6,041 nt of DNA from JBASRP01 sp044866075 (lineage in GTDB: Bacteria; Actinomycetota; AC-67), in contig JBIOTQ010000081.1 in assembly GCA_044866075.1 (NCBI GenBank), forward strand, positions 1 through 6,041. Direction: 5' to 3'. The notes beneath the pieces are model-generated. The model was not told the origin of the DNA and ran no database searches. It was given only the letters and a program-made list of their open reading frames with translations. A program made the position numbers and the translations under genes. This document shows, piece by piece, positions 1-5,278 of the stretch (its first letter is position 1; every line of letters begins with the position of its first letter).

Positions 1-1145
1 GTCTTCCCCGATCCGTTGGGGCCGAGCAGCACGTGGCACGTCCCCGGCTCGACGCGAAACGAGACGCCGTCGAGCGCGCGCACGCCGCCGAAGTCGACGC
101 GGATGTCTCGGGCGACGATCCGCGGGCCGTCGACGGCCGGCAGCGCCACGGCCGCCCGAACGGGCCTCGGCGCCGCCAAACCGCGACGGCGCACGAGCGC
201 TTCCAGCGCCGGAGCGATCCCGCGTCCGCCGAACGCGAGCACGGCGGCGAGCGCGATCCCCGCCGCGATCGGTTCGACCGCCGCAGCCGATGCGCCGGCC
301 GCGTCGGCCAGCGCCGAGCCGGCCCGCGAGATCACGACGATGGCCGCGAGACCGGCGGCTGGGCCGAGGAGGCGCGCGGCGCCTCCGACGAGGACGACGA
401 TGAACAGCTTGACCGAGAGCAGCGGGCCGTACGCGGTCGGGTCGGCGACGCCGGCGTTGAGCGCGATGAGCGCCCCCGCGAGCGCACCGACGGCCGCCGA
501 TACGACGAGCGCTCGCGCGCGCAATCGTGCGACCGGAACGCCGCAGGCGAGCGCGGCCGCGGGATCTGCGCGCATCGCCGCCATCGCCGGACCGTACCTG
601 CGTGCGATCGCCGCCGAGAGCGCGAGGGCCGCGAGGACCAGGACGAGAGCGATCTCGAAGAACGCAGGCGGCCCGAGCCGGAAACGCGTACCGAGCGCGC
701 GCAGATCGAGCCGGACCTCGGGAACCGCAAGCCCCTGCGCGCCGCCGGTCAGCCGCGGGAAAGCAGCGATCGCGAACGCCGCGATCCATGCGACCAACCA
801 CGTCGCAAGCGCGACGAACGGCGTGCGCAGACGCGCGACCCCCCGCGCGATGATCGCGCCGGCGATCGTTCCGAACGCCACGGCGACGAGCGCCGCCGTG
901 GCGGGGTCCCATCCCTCCCGCGCGACCAGGCGCGCGGCGGTGTAGGCGCCGATCGCAACGAACGCACCCTGCCCGAGCGAGGGCTGCCCGGCGTACCCGA
1001 CGGCGAGGTTCAGTCCGATCGCCGCGACCAAGAGGAGCAGTCCCTCCGCCGCGGCGGCGACCAGATCGTCGCGACCGATCACCGCGGGCGTGAAGGCAGC
1101 AACGACCGCCAGCGCGCCGATGACCGCCGTGGGACGGACCTTCAT
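1..1145 (-). CDS. livM: LivM-LivG fusion: branched-chain amino acid-type ABC permease joined to its ATPase (3' part missing)
   Basis: The minus-strand frame is open from ATG 1145 to the window edge (381 complete codons) with no stop. Residues 1-310 are a hydrophobic LivM-type permease. Family marks are GLNLAVGYAGQPSLGQGAF at 44-62, TGGAQGL at 133-139, the cytoplasmic loop RYGPAMAAMRADPAAALACG at 183-202, and SVKLFIVVLVGGAARLLGP at 244-262. After a basic, Ala-rich linker (about 311-338) an ABC ATPase begins: GGVRALDGVSF at 353-363, then Walker A GPNGSGKT at 375-382, exactly at the edge. Known family role: two permeases and two ATPases import amino acids or related amides/ureas from a binding protein. 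The start overlaps the livH stop as ATGA, so the two are translationally coupled in one operon. The fusion is seen directly because no stop separates the domains. The substrate cannot be told; the ATPase remainder and probably livF lie beyond base 1. Confidence 0.88.
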   Translation of the reverse strand, partial: MKVRPTAVIGALAVVAAFTPAVIGRDDLVAAAAEGLLLLVAAIGLNLAVGYAGQPSLGQGAFVAIGAYTAARLVAREGWDPATAALVAVAFGTIAGAIIARGVARLRTPFVALATWLVAWIAAFAIAAFPRLTGGAQGLAVPEVRLDLRALGTRFRLGPPAFFEIALVLVLAALALSAAIARRYGPAMAAMRADPAAALACGVPVARLRARALVVSAAVGALAGALIALNAGVADPTAYGPLLSVKLFIVVLVGGAARLLGPAAGLAAIVVISRAGSALADAAGASAAAVEPIAAGIALAAVLAFGGRGIAPALEALVRRRGLAAPRPVRAAVALPAVDGPRIVARDIRVDFGGVRALDGVSFRVEPGTCHVLLGPNGSGK

Positions 1146-2086
1146 TCGACCGCTTCGGTGAGATCGCGCCGCGACCGCACGACGACGACGAGGACGGCGA
1201 TCAGTAACGGTGCGATGTCGCGCCACGCCGCCCCCAGCGCGAGACGGGGGAAGCCCGGCACGTGGAGCGTGGCGACGGCGGATTCCACGACGCCGACGCC
1301 GAGCGCCGCGACGAAGACCCGCAACGGTGACGCGAGGCCGCCGATCAGCGCTGCCGCGATCGCTTTCAAGCCGAGGAGCAAGCCCGTCTGCGTTCCGACG
1401 GAACCCGCGGACGGTGTGCCGATCAGCCCGGCGGCCGCGGCGAGGATCCCGGCGAGCGCGAACGCCAGCGCCGTCAGGCGGCCGACGGGCAGGCCGACGA
1501 TCTGTGCGCCGAGCGGCTCGGAGGCGATCGCCGACACGGCGCGACCGAAACGGCTGCGGGTGAGCAGGATGCCGGCCCCGGCCGCGAGGATCATGCCGAT
1601 CGCGAGCACGAACAACGTCCGCGGCGGGAGGCTGGCGCCGCTCGGCAACCCGATGGGCCGCCAGCGCGAGAACGGGAACGGATCTGTGATCACGTACGCC
1701 TCACGCGGGAACGCCGCGGCGAGAGCTCCCTGGACGACGAACGCGAGCGCGACGGTGCCGCCGATCCATCCGATCGCCGATCCGCGCCGGGAGAAGGGCC
1801 GCAGTACAAAGCTGTAAACGAGAACGCTCGCGACCGCCGCCGCGGCCAGGGTGACGACCACCGCGAGGAGATAGCGGACGACCGACGGGCTCGTTGCCGT
1901 GACCGGTCCGGTTCCCGACTGGATCACGATCGCGAGGAACAGCGAACCGCCGACGAGGTCGCCGTGCGCGAACTGGAGAACCGACGTCAGCCGGTGAACC
2001 AGCGTGAAGCCGATCGCGACGAGCCCGTACACGGCGCCGGCCGCGAGGCCCGCGATGACCACCTGGATGACGAGCCCGACCGTCAC
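1142..2086 (-). CDS. livH: LivH-type branched-chain amino acid ABC transporter permease
   Basis: This is a complete 314-residue inner-membrane permease, a normal length for LivH, which pairs with LivM to form the pore of a HAAT-family importer. Family marks are GLAAGAVYGLVAIGFTLV at 13-30, the signature QFAHGDL at 38-44, the cytoplasmic loop RSRFGRAVSAIASEPLGAQI at 177-196, and GLKAIAAALIGGLAS at 239-253. Hydrophobic segments fill most of the chain, and it ends in a charged tail, RSRRDLTEAVE. The start is GTG at 2086. It is the first start codon after an in-frame TAG at 2101-2099, with a weak AGGA ten bases upstream. The nearby ATG at 2096 is out of frame and stops after four codons. The gene is first in the minus-strand operon and overlaps the next gene by 4 bp. 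Branched-chain amino acids are the default substrate guess, but urea, amide and other HAAT systems share these motifs. Confidence 0.9.
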   Translation of the reverse strand: MTVGLVIQVVIAGLAAGAVYGLVAIGFTLVHRLTSVLQFAHGDLVGGSLFLAIVIQSGTGPVTATSPSVVRYLLAVVVTLAAAAVASVLVYSFVLRPFSRRGSAIGWIGGTVALAFVVQGALAAAFPREAYVITDPFPFSRWRPIGLPSGASLPPRTLFVLAIGMILAAGAGILLTRSRFGRAVSAIASEPLGAQIVGLPVGRLTALAFALAGILAAAAGLIGTPSAGSVGTQTGLLLGLKAIAAALIGGLASPLRVFVAALGVGVVESAVATLHVPGFPRLALGAAWRDIAPLLIAVLVVVVRSRRDLTEAVE

Positions 2087-2191
2087 GCCGGCGGCATCCT
2101 ACGGGCGCGCGTCCGCCGGGTCGAGCGTCGCCCCGCGGCGGAAAATCGCTCGCCGACAGCTCGATCGCGGCGTAGCGTGGATGGTAAGAAC
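2087..2191. other. Divergent intergenic region between livH and the plus-strand genes
   Basis: This 105 bp separates the 5' end of livH (minus strand) from the small plus-strand ORF at 2192, so promoters for both directions should lie here or just to the right. I see no convincing -35/-10 pair on either strand. A TAGCGT box on the plus strand (2173-2178) is the best -10 candidate. No terminator-like hairpin or palindromic operator stands out. Confidence 0.4.
2173..2178 (+). promoter_or_regulatory. Possible -10 element (TAGCGT) for the small ORF and flotillin-like gene
   Basis: TAGCGT fits the TAnnnT pattern of a sigma70-type -10 box and lies 13 bp before the GTG at 2192, which would give a very short leader. 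No good -35 hexamer is visible at 16-19 bp spacing, so support is weak. Confidence 0.2.
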
Positions 2192-2317
2192 GTGAACGCG
2201 AACAGCACGACATCGGGGGAGCCGGGCTCAACGGGCGATCAGCCGTCCGAACCGCTCCCCTCTCGCTCCGAACTCATCAGCCTCTGGGACGAAGAGCGCG
2301 CCCGCTACCGCCCCTAG
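2192..2317 (+). CDS. Probable small protein, 41 residues, unknown function
   Basis: This short frame starts at GTG and ends at TAG. The product begins MNANSTTSGEPGSTGD, rich in Ser, Thr, Gly and Pro, and ends in a hydrophilic, probably helical stretch, SRSELISLWDEERARYRP. About 83% of third positions are G or C, as in the neighbouring genes, and the composition (acidic and basic residues mixed, a single Trp and Tyr) looks like a real soluble protein and not an antisense shadow. No membrane segment or signal peptide is present. An alternative in-frame GTG at 2177 would add five residues. Neither start has a good ribosome binding site; leaderless translation from a transcript beginning near 2185-2192 is possible. 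It ends 66 bp before the flotillin-like gene on the same strand, so the two may be co-transcribed. I do not recognise the family. Confidence 0.42.
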   Translation: MNANSTTSGEPGSTGDQPSEPLPSRSELISLWDEERARYRP

Positions 2318-2343
2318 ACCACCGGCCCACCATCCACTAACGT

Positions 2344-2365
2344 CGGCCTCGCGCGAACGAGGCCG
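2344..2365 (+). other. Hairpin in the leader of the flotillin-like gene
   Basis: CGGCCTCG (2344-2351) and CGAGGCCG (2358-2365) are perfect inverted repeats of 8 bp around the 6-base loop CGCGAA. The hairpin lies between the small ORF stop and the ribosome binding site at 2372-2380. There is no following T-run, so it is not a classical terminator. It could be a weak attenuator, an mRNA-stabilising 5' structure or a processing site. Confidence 0.5.
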
Positions 2366-2371
2366 GGACTC

Positions 2372-2380
2372 GAGGGGGGA
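2372..2380 (+). promoter_or_regulatory. Ribosome binding site of the flotillin-like gene
   Basis: The purine run GAGGGGGGA ends 3 bases before ATG 2384. It supports this start, which also gives an N-terminus with an intact membrane segment. Confidence 0.6.
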
Positions 2381-2383
2381 ATC

Positions 2384-4471
2384 ATGGACATCGCTGCATG
2401 GATTTGGGGTGCCGCCGCCGGCGGTTTCATCCTGCTGATACTCCTGATCAAATCGTTGCACTTCATCGCCGCGAACGAGATCGGCTTGGTGACCAAGCGT
2501 CTGTCGTTCCGGAAGCTCGGCGAGGACAACCTCATCGCCTTCAACAAGGAGGCGGGGTACCAGGCCGACCTGCTGATGCCGGGACTGCGCGTGAAGTTTT
2601 GGCCTCTCTACGGTGTCTCGAAGTATCCGTGGGTTCAGGTCCCGGCCGGCGAGATCGGCGTGGTCATCGCACAGGTCGGCCGCCCACTCCCGATCGGCGC
2701 GAAGAGCGCCGAGTACAAACCCGAGTTCGCCAACTTCTCGAACCTTCGTGGCTTCATCGCGTCGGGCGGACAGAAGGGTGTCCAGCGTCCGGTCCTGCCG
2801 CCCGGCTCGCTGGTCCCGATCCACCCTGTGGGATTCGTCGTCCTGACGAGAAGCGCCGTCTACGGACTTCCGGTGTCGCCGGAGCTCCTCACCCGCGTCA
2901 CGCCGGAAGGTCTCCTCACGCCGGCGTCGTTCGGCCTGCAGCCGTCGCAGCTCAGCGTCACCGTGATCGCGCCGCGGGGCGAGATCGACCAGGTGGGGAT
3001 CGTGACGGTGCTCGAAGGCGACCCGCTGCCGTCGGGCGACATCGCATCGCGCCTCGGTGGGTTCGGCGACGTGCATTCGATGGAGACCGCGAACGCAACC
3101 GATTCCGAGATCATCGACGTGCTTCTCGGCAGCAAGAACAACCTCCACAACAACTACCAGGATTTCCAGGCGTTCCTGGACAACGGTGGCCGCATCGGGC
3201 TGCAACACGATCCGTTGCTGTACGGCGCGTACCTGCTGAACCCCTTCCTCGTGCAGGTCGAGATGGCGCCGATGCTAGTCGTCAATCAGGGGCAGGTCGC
3301 CGTCATCAAGGCGTACGTCGGGTTGTCGACGCTCGACACCTCCGGGGCCGAGTTCAAGTTCGGATCGATCGTGCGCGCCGGACATCGAGGCATCTGGGCG
3401 GAGCCGTTGCGCACCGGCAAGTACCCGATCAACCCGCGCGTCTACGCGGCGGAGATCGTCCCGACCGCGATCCTCACCCTGAACTGGGCCGAGGCGTCCT
3501 CGCTGGCGCACAACCTCGATCAAGACCTGAAGCCGATCGAGGCGAAGAGCCGGGAAGGATTCATCTTCACGATCGACCTCCAGGTGCAGATCCATGTGCC
3601 CGACACGCGCGCACCGAAGGTCATCTCGATGGTCGGCACGATGATGAACCTCGTGAACGAGGTGCTGCAGTCTGCGGTCGGCAACCACTTCCGCGACAAC
3701 CTGCAGGGCCTGCCGGCCGTCACGTTCATCGAGACGCGTCACGAGGTACAGCAAGCCGCCTACACGGCGATCCGCGAATACCTGTCTCTGTACGAGGTGG
3801 AGACGAAGGGCGTCTACATCCAGGACGTGGTGTTCCCGGAGGAACTTGTCGAGGTCCTGACGCGCCGCGAGATCGCGAACCAGGAGAAGGCGACGTTCCA
3901 GGAACAGCAGCGTGCGCAGACCGTGCGCATCGAGATGGAGAAGGCGAAGGGCACGGCCGAGATGCAGGCGCAGCTTGCGCAATCGGCGGTGGGTGTCGAG
4001 ATCAAGCGCAACCAGGCGCAGGCGCGCGAGGCCGAGGCGACCGGCCAGGCCGCGTACACGCGGCTTACCGGCCAAGCCGAAGCCGCGAAGACCGAGGCGA
4101 TCGGTCTGGCGCAAGCGAAGGCGACCGAGGCGCTGGGCCTCGCCCGGGCGAGGGGCTTCGAGGAGCAGAAGAAGGCCCTCGGGTCGACGGCGACAGCGCT
4201 CGTCAACTCGATCAACGCGGTCGCGGAAGGCCGGGTCACGATCGTGCCGGAGGTTCTCGTGTCCGGCGGCGGCGGAAGCTTCGAGGGTCTCGCCGCCACG
4301 TTGATCCGCAACCTGACCAACGGTTCGGGCGGCAACGGCGGGGCGCAGGAGCCCGCGGCCGTTGCAGCCGGGGCGTCGAGCGAAGCGGCGCCCGCGACCA
4401 AAGAACCCGTGCCGCCTCCTGCGGCGACGCCGAAGATGAAGCCGGCGAAGGGAGACACGGCGAAAGGGTGA
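2384..4471 (+). CDS. SPFH-domain, flotillin-like membrane scaffold protein with a repeated N-terminal half
   Basis: This 695-residue protein has the flotillin/YqiK-type layout. Residues 5-24 form one hydrophobic membrane anchor; there is no cleavable signal peptide. Residues 29-345 carry four copies of a [GN]-[EQ]-[IV] hairpin followed by a G-x-[QW]-x3-L-x2-G motif (G58, G132, G272, G336). The SPFH/PHB core spans about 300-490, including GFIFTIDLQVQIHVPD at 392-407, NLVNEVLQSAVGNHFRDNL at 422-440, and EVETKGVYIQDVVFPEEL at 471-488. A Glu/Ala/Gln-rich helical coiled-coil follows at about 490-600, with flotillin-like EA repeats at 548-590. Then come a Gly-rich hinge (627-631) and a disordered Ala/Pro/Lys tail (650-695). 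Known family role: oligomeric scaffolds that organise membrane microdomains and affect protein quality control and membrane fluidity. It is longer than typical bacterial FloT (about 500 residues) because of the repeated N-terminal part. No NfeD partner is in view. SPFH membership is firm; its specific job is inferred. Confidence 0.9.
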   Translation: MDIAAWIWGAAAGGFILLILLIKSLHFIAANEIGLVTKRLSFRKLGEDNLIAFNKEAGYQADLLMPGLRVKFWPLYGVSKYPWVQVPAGEIGVVIAQVGRPLPIGAKSAEYKPEFANFSNLRGFIASGGQKGVQRPVLPPGSLVPIHPVGFVVLTRSAVYGLPVSPELLTRVTPEGLLTPASFGLQPSQLSVTVIAPRGEIDQVGIVTVLEGDPLPSGDIASRLGGFGDVHSMETANATDSEIIDVLLGSKNNLHNNYQDFQAFLDNGGRIGLQHDPLLYGAYLLNPFLVQVEMAPMLVVNQGQVAVIKAYVGLSTLDTSGAEFKFGSIVRAGHRGIWAEPLRTGKYPINPRVYAAEIVPTAILTLNWAEASSLAHNLDQDLKPIEAKSREGFIFTIDLQVQIHVPDTRAPKVISMVGTMMNLVNEVLQSAVGNHFRDNLQGLPAVTFIETRHEVQQAAYTAIREYLSLYEVETKGVYIQDVVFPEELVEVLTRREIANQEKATFQEQQRAQTVRIEMEKAKGTAEMQAQLAQSAVGVEIKRNQAQAREAEATGQAAYTRLTGQAEAAKTEAIGLAQAKATEALGLARARGFEEQKKALGSTATALVNSINAVAEGRVTIVPEVLVSGGGGSFEGLAATLIRNLTNGSGGNGGAQEPAAVAAGASSEAAPATKEPVPPPAATPKMKPAKGDTAKG
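2555..3418 (+). repeat. Four-copy protein motif within the flotillin-like gene
   Basis: Four segments encode the same 10-residue pattern, G-[YVLI]-[QW]-x-x-x-L-x-x-G: GYQADLLMPG (2555-2584), GVQRPVLPPG (2777-2806), GLQHDPLLYG (3197-3226) and GIWAEPLRTG (3389-3418). Each is followed by a Pro 6 or 7 residues later. Copies 2 and 3 also share an upstream N-[FY]-x-x-[LF]-x-x-F-[IL]-x-x-G-G stretch. The repeat is visible in protein only; the DNA copies have diverged. Confidence 0.7.
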
Positions 4472-4539
4472 TCGCCCGACACAAGCAGGACCGTCGGACT
4501 AGTTCGTTCGAGCGGATCTTCCGGGCACCAGCGGGCAAA

Positions 4540-4571
4540 CCTATCCAGCGTCTTACAAGGCGCTGGATAGG
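4540..4571 (+). terminator. Strong hairpin after the flotillin-like gene, possible terminator without a U-tract
   Basis: The arms CTATCCAGCG (4541-4550) and CGCTGGATAG (4561-4570) are perfectly complementary. Adding the outer C-G pair (4540/4571), an inner T-G wobble and two further pairs gives about 14 bp closed by the loop TACA (4554-4557). It starts 68 bp after the flotillin-like stop and 52 bp before the J-domain gene. The downstream bases are GC-rich with no T-run, so it is not a classical intrinsic terminator. It may still end or stabilise the transcript, or act on both strands, since the structure is symmetric. Confidence 0.5.
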
Positions 4572-4585
4572 GCGCCGGCGCTGAG

Positions 4586-4591
4586 TATCAT
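4586..4591 (+). promoter_or_regulatory. Candidate -10 box (TATCAT) for the J-domain gene
   Basis: TATCAT matches the -10 consensus at five of six positions, and transcription would begin near 4598, giving a leader of about 25 bases that holds the GGGGAA purine run at 4615-4620. The expected -35 position falls within the hairpin arm and is a poor match, so this would need an activator or another sigma factor if real. Confidence 0.3.
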
Positions 4592-4622
4592 CATCAAGAG
4601 TTCCACACGCCTGCGGGGAAAT

Positions 4623-5159
4623 ATGTTCGACGACGCTTTCAAGGTCCTCGGCATCGAACCGACGACGGACGGCCGGGTCATCCGAAACGCGTTCGTCCGC
4701 CTGGCTCGCATCTATCACCCCGATCGGTTCGTCGGCCTGTCGGCGGACGTGCGCGCCGAAGCGGAGCGGCGCATGAAGGAAGCGGTTGCGGCGTACGAGG
4801 AGCTCCGCGCCGCGAAGAGGCCGCCAACGCCGCGCGTTCCACCTCCCGCGAACAAGAGAAAGAAGGATCCGTGGGCGGAGGTGCGTCGCGCCCGCGAGGC
4901 CGTGATGGCGCGCCGGTTGGAACAAGAACGCAGCCGCGCGCGCTGGCTGCTGTGGGAAGAGCTCGAACGGCAGGCACGCGAGCGTGCCGCGTACGAAGCG
5001 CAGCAAGCGTCGACGTGGGGAGCCGGCGACGGAGGGTCGATACGACTGCCGGAGCCCGAAGAAAACGCCGAACCCACTCCCTCCGCGCTCGCCCGCCGTC
5101 TTGCGGAGGCCCGAAACGGGCGGGCGGACTCTCTCGCTCCGACGTCGCGACGCCGCTAG
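4623..5159 (+). CDS. J-domain (DnaJ-like) co-chaperone with charged helical tail
   Basis: Residues 3-63 form a J-domain: helix I FDDAFKVLGIEP, helix II VIRNAFVRLARIY, the invariant HPD at 32-34 followed by RF, and helix III with EAERRMKEAVAAYEELRA ending near residue 64. Known family role: the HPD loop stimulates ATP hydrolysis by a DnaK/Hsp70 partner and delivers clients to it. The Gly/Phe linker, zinc-finger and substrate-binding beta domains of DnaJ are absent, so this is a class C (type III) J-protein. A Pro/Lys linker (65-81) leads to a highly charged Arg/Glu-rich helix of about 45 residues (83-127), then an acidic, low-complexity end. No membrane segment is seen, so it is probably cytoplasmic. 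ATG 4623 has the purine run GGGGAA just upstream, though the spacing is short. Its client specificity is unknown; the flotillin-like neighbour is a possible partner only by position. Confidence 0.82.
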   Translation: MFDDAFKVLGIEPTTDGRVIRNAFVRLARIYHPDRFVGLSADVRAEAERRMKEAVAAYEELRAAKRPPTPRVPPPANKRKKDPWAEVRRAREAVMARRLEQERSRARWLLWEELERQARERAAYEAQQASTWGAGDGGSIRLPEPEENAEPTPSALARRLAEARNGRADSLAPTSRRR

Positions 5160-5201
5160 CCGCGCCGCGCGAAAATACCGGCAATCACGACGAAATCCCC
5201 C

Positions 5202-5231
5202 TTGACGCACACTCGTGTTTGAGCATATGAT
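5202..5231 (+). promoter_or_regulatory. Strong sigma70/sigmaA-type promoter for the membrane protein and DCC genes
   Basis: TTGACG at 5202-5207 (five of six to consensus) and TATGAT at 5226-5231 (five of six) are separated by 18 bp. The predicted transcription start is about 5237-5240. It lies 43 bp after the J-domain gene stop, so the two downstream genes have their own promoter. Confidence 0.75.
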
Positions 5232-5247
5232 TTGAGCAGATGCTCAA
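5219..5247. promoter_or_regulatory. Probable repressor operator: three TTGAGCA half-sites over the -10 box and transcription start
   Basis: TTGAGCA occurs directly repeated at 5219-5225 and 5232-5238 with a 13-bp period. Its reverse complement TGCTCAA occurs at 5241-5247. The last two form a perfect 16-bp palindrome, TTGAGCAGATGCTCAA (5232-5247). The first and third form 8-bp arms (TTGAGCAT / ATGCTCAA) around 13 bp. The sites cover the -10 box and predicted start, the classic position for a repressor. Palindromes of this kind are typical of small winged-helix regulators such as ArsR/SmtB, but the regulator is not in the window and that assignment is a guess. Confidence 0.6.
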
Positions 5248-5264
5248 GACACCGTGGACCTTCG

Positions 5265-5273
5265 AGGAGGTGA
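5265..5273 (+). promoter_or_regulatory. Perfect Shine-Dalgarno site that sets the start of the membrane protein at GTG 5279
   Basis: AGGAGGTGA is a full match to the anti-Shine-Dalgarno sequence of 16S rRNA. The core AGGAGG ends 8 bases before GTG 5279, which is in frame with the upstream ATG 5240. This favours the GTG over the ATG, which sits within the operator and essentially at the predicted transcript start. Confidence 0.75.
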
Positions 5274-5278
5274 GGGTC

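Noticed and set aside
33..1817. Very long open frame (594 codons) on the plus strand opposite the liv genes
   Set aside because: It is extremely Arg/Asp/Glu-rich with no domain character and lies antisense to two clear permease genes. Long spurious frames are expected in GC-rich DNA.
1..2220. High density of GATCG/CGATCG tetra- to hexamers, possible HIP-like or methylation-linked repeat
   Set aside because: Most occurrences fall where a GCG or CCG codon is followed by ATC and then a G-starting codon on the minus strand (Ala-Ile and Pro-Ile runs in permeases), so codon use and protein composition explain them.
2228..4114. Two long minus-strand frames (326 and 279 codons) opposite the flotillin-like gene
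   Set aside because: Their composition (many Arg, Leu, His and Asp in repetitive style) and lack of motifs mark them as antisense shadows of GC-biased codons.
4572..4581. Palindrome GCGCCGGCGC as a possible operator
   Set aside because: Self-complementary G/C strings of this length are common by chance in such GC-rich sequence, and no half-site repeats accompany it.
2398..4584. 728-codon plus-strand frame overlapping the flotillin-like gene
   Set aside because: It is a +2 shadow of the SPFH frame, Arg/Gly/Pro-rich and low complexity, while the SPFH frame has clear domains and a ribosome binding site.
4236..5210. 324-codon minus-strand frame across the J-domain gene
   Set aside because: It covers two well-supported plus-strand genes and the hairpin and is Arg/Pro-rich without domain features.
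5240..5278. N-terminal extension of the membrane protein from ATG 5240
   Set aside because: It is kept only as an alternative: the ATG overlaps the operator and predicted transcript start and has no room for a ribosome binding site, whereas GTG 5279 has a perfect one.
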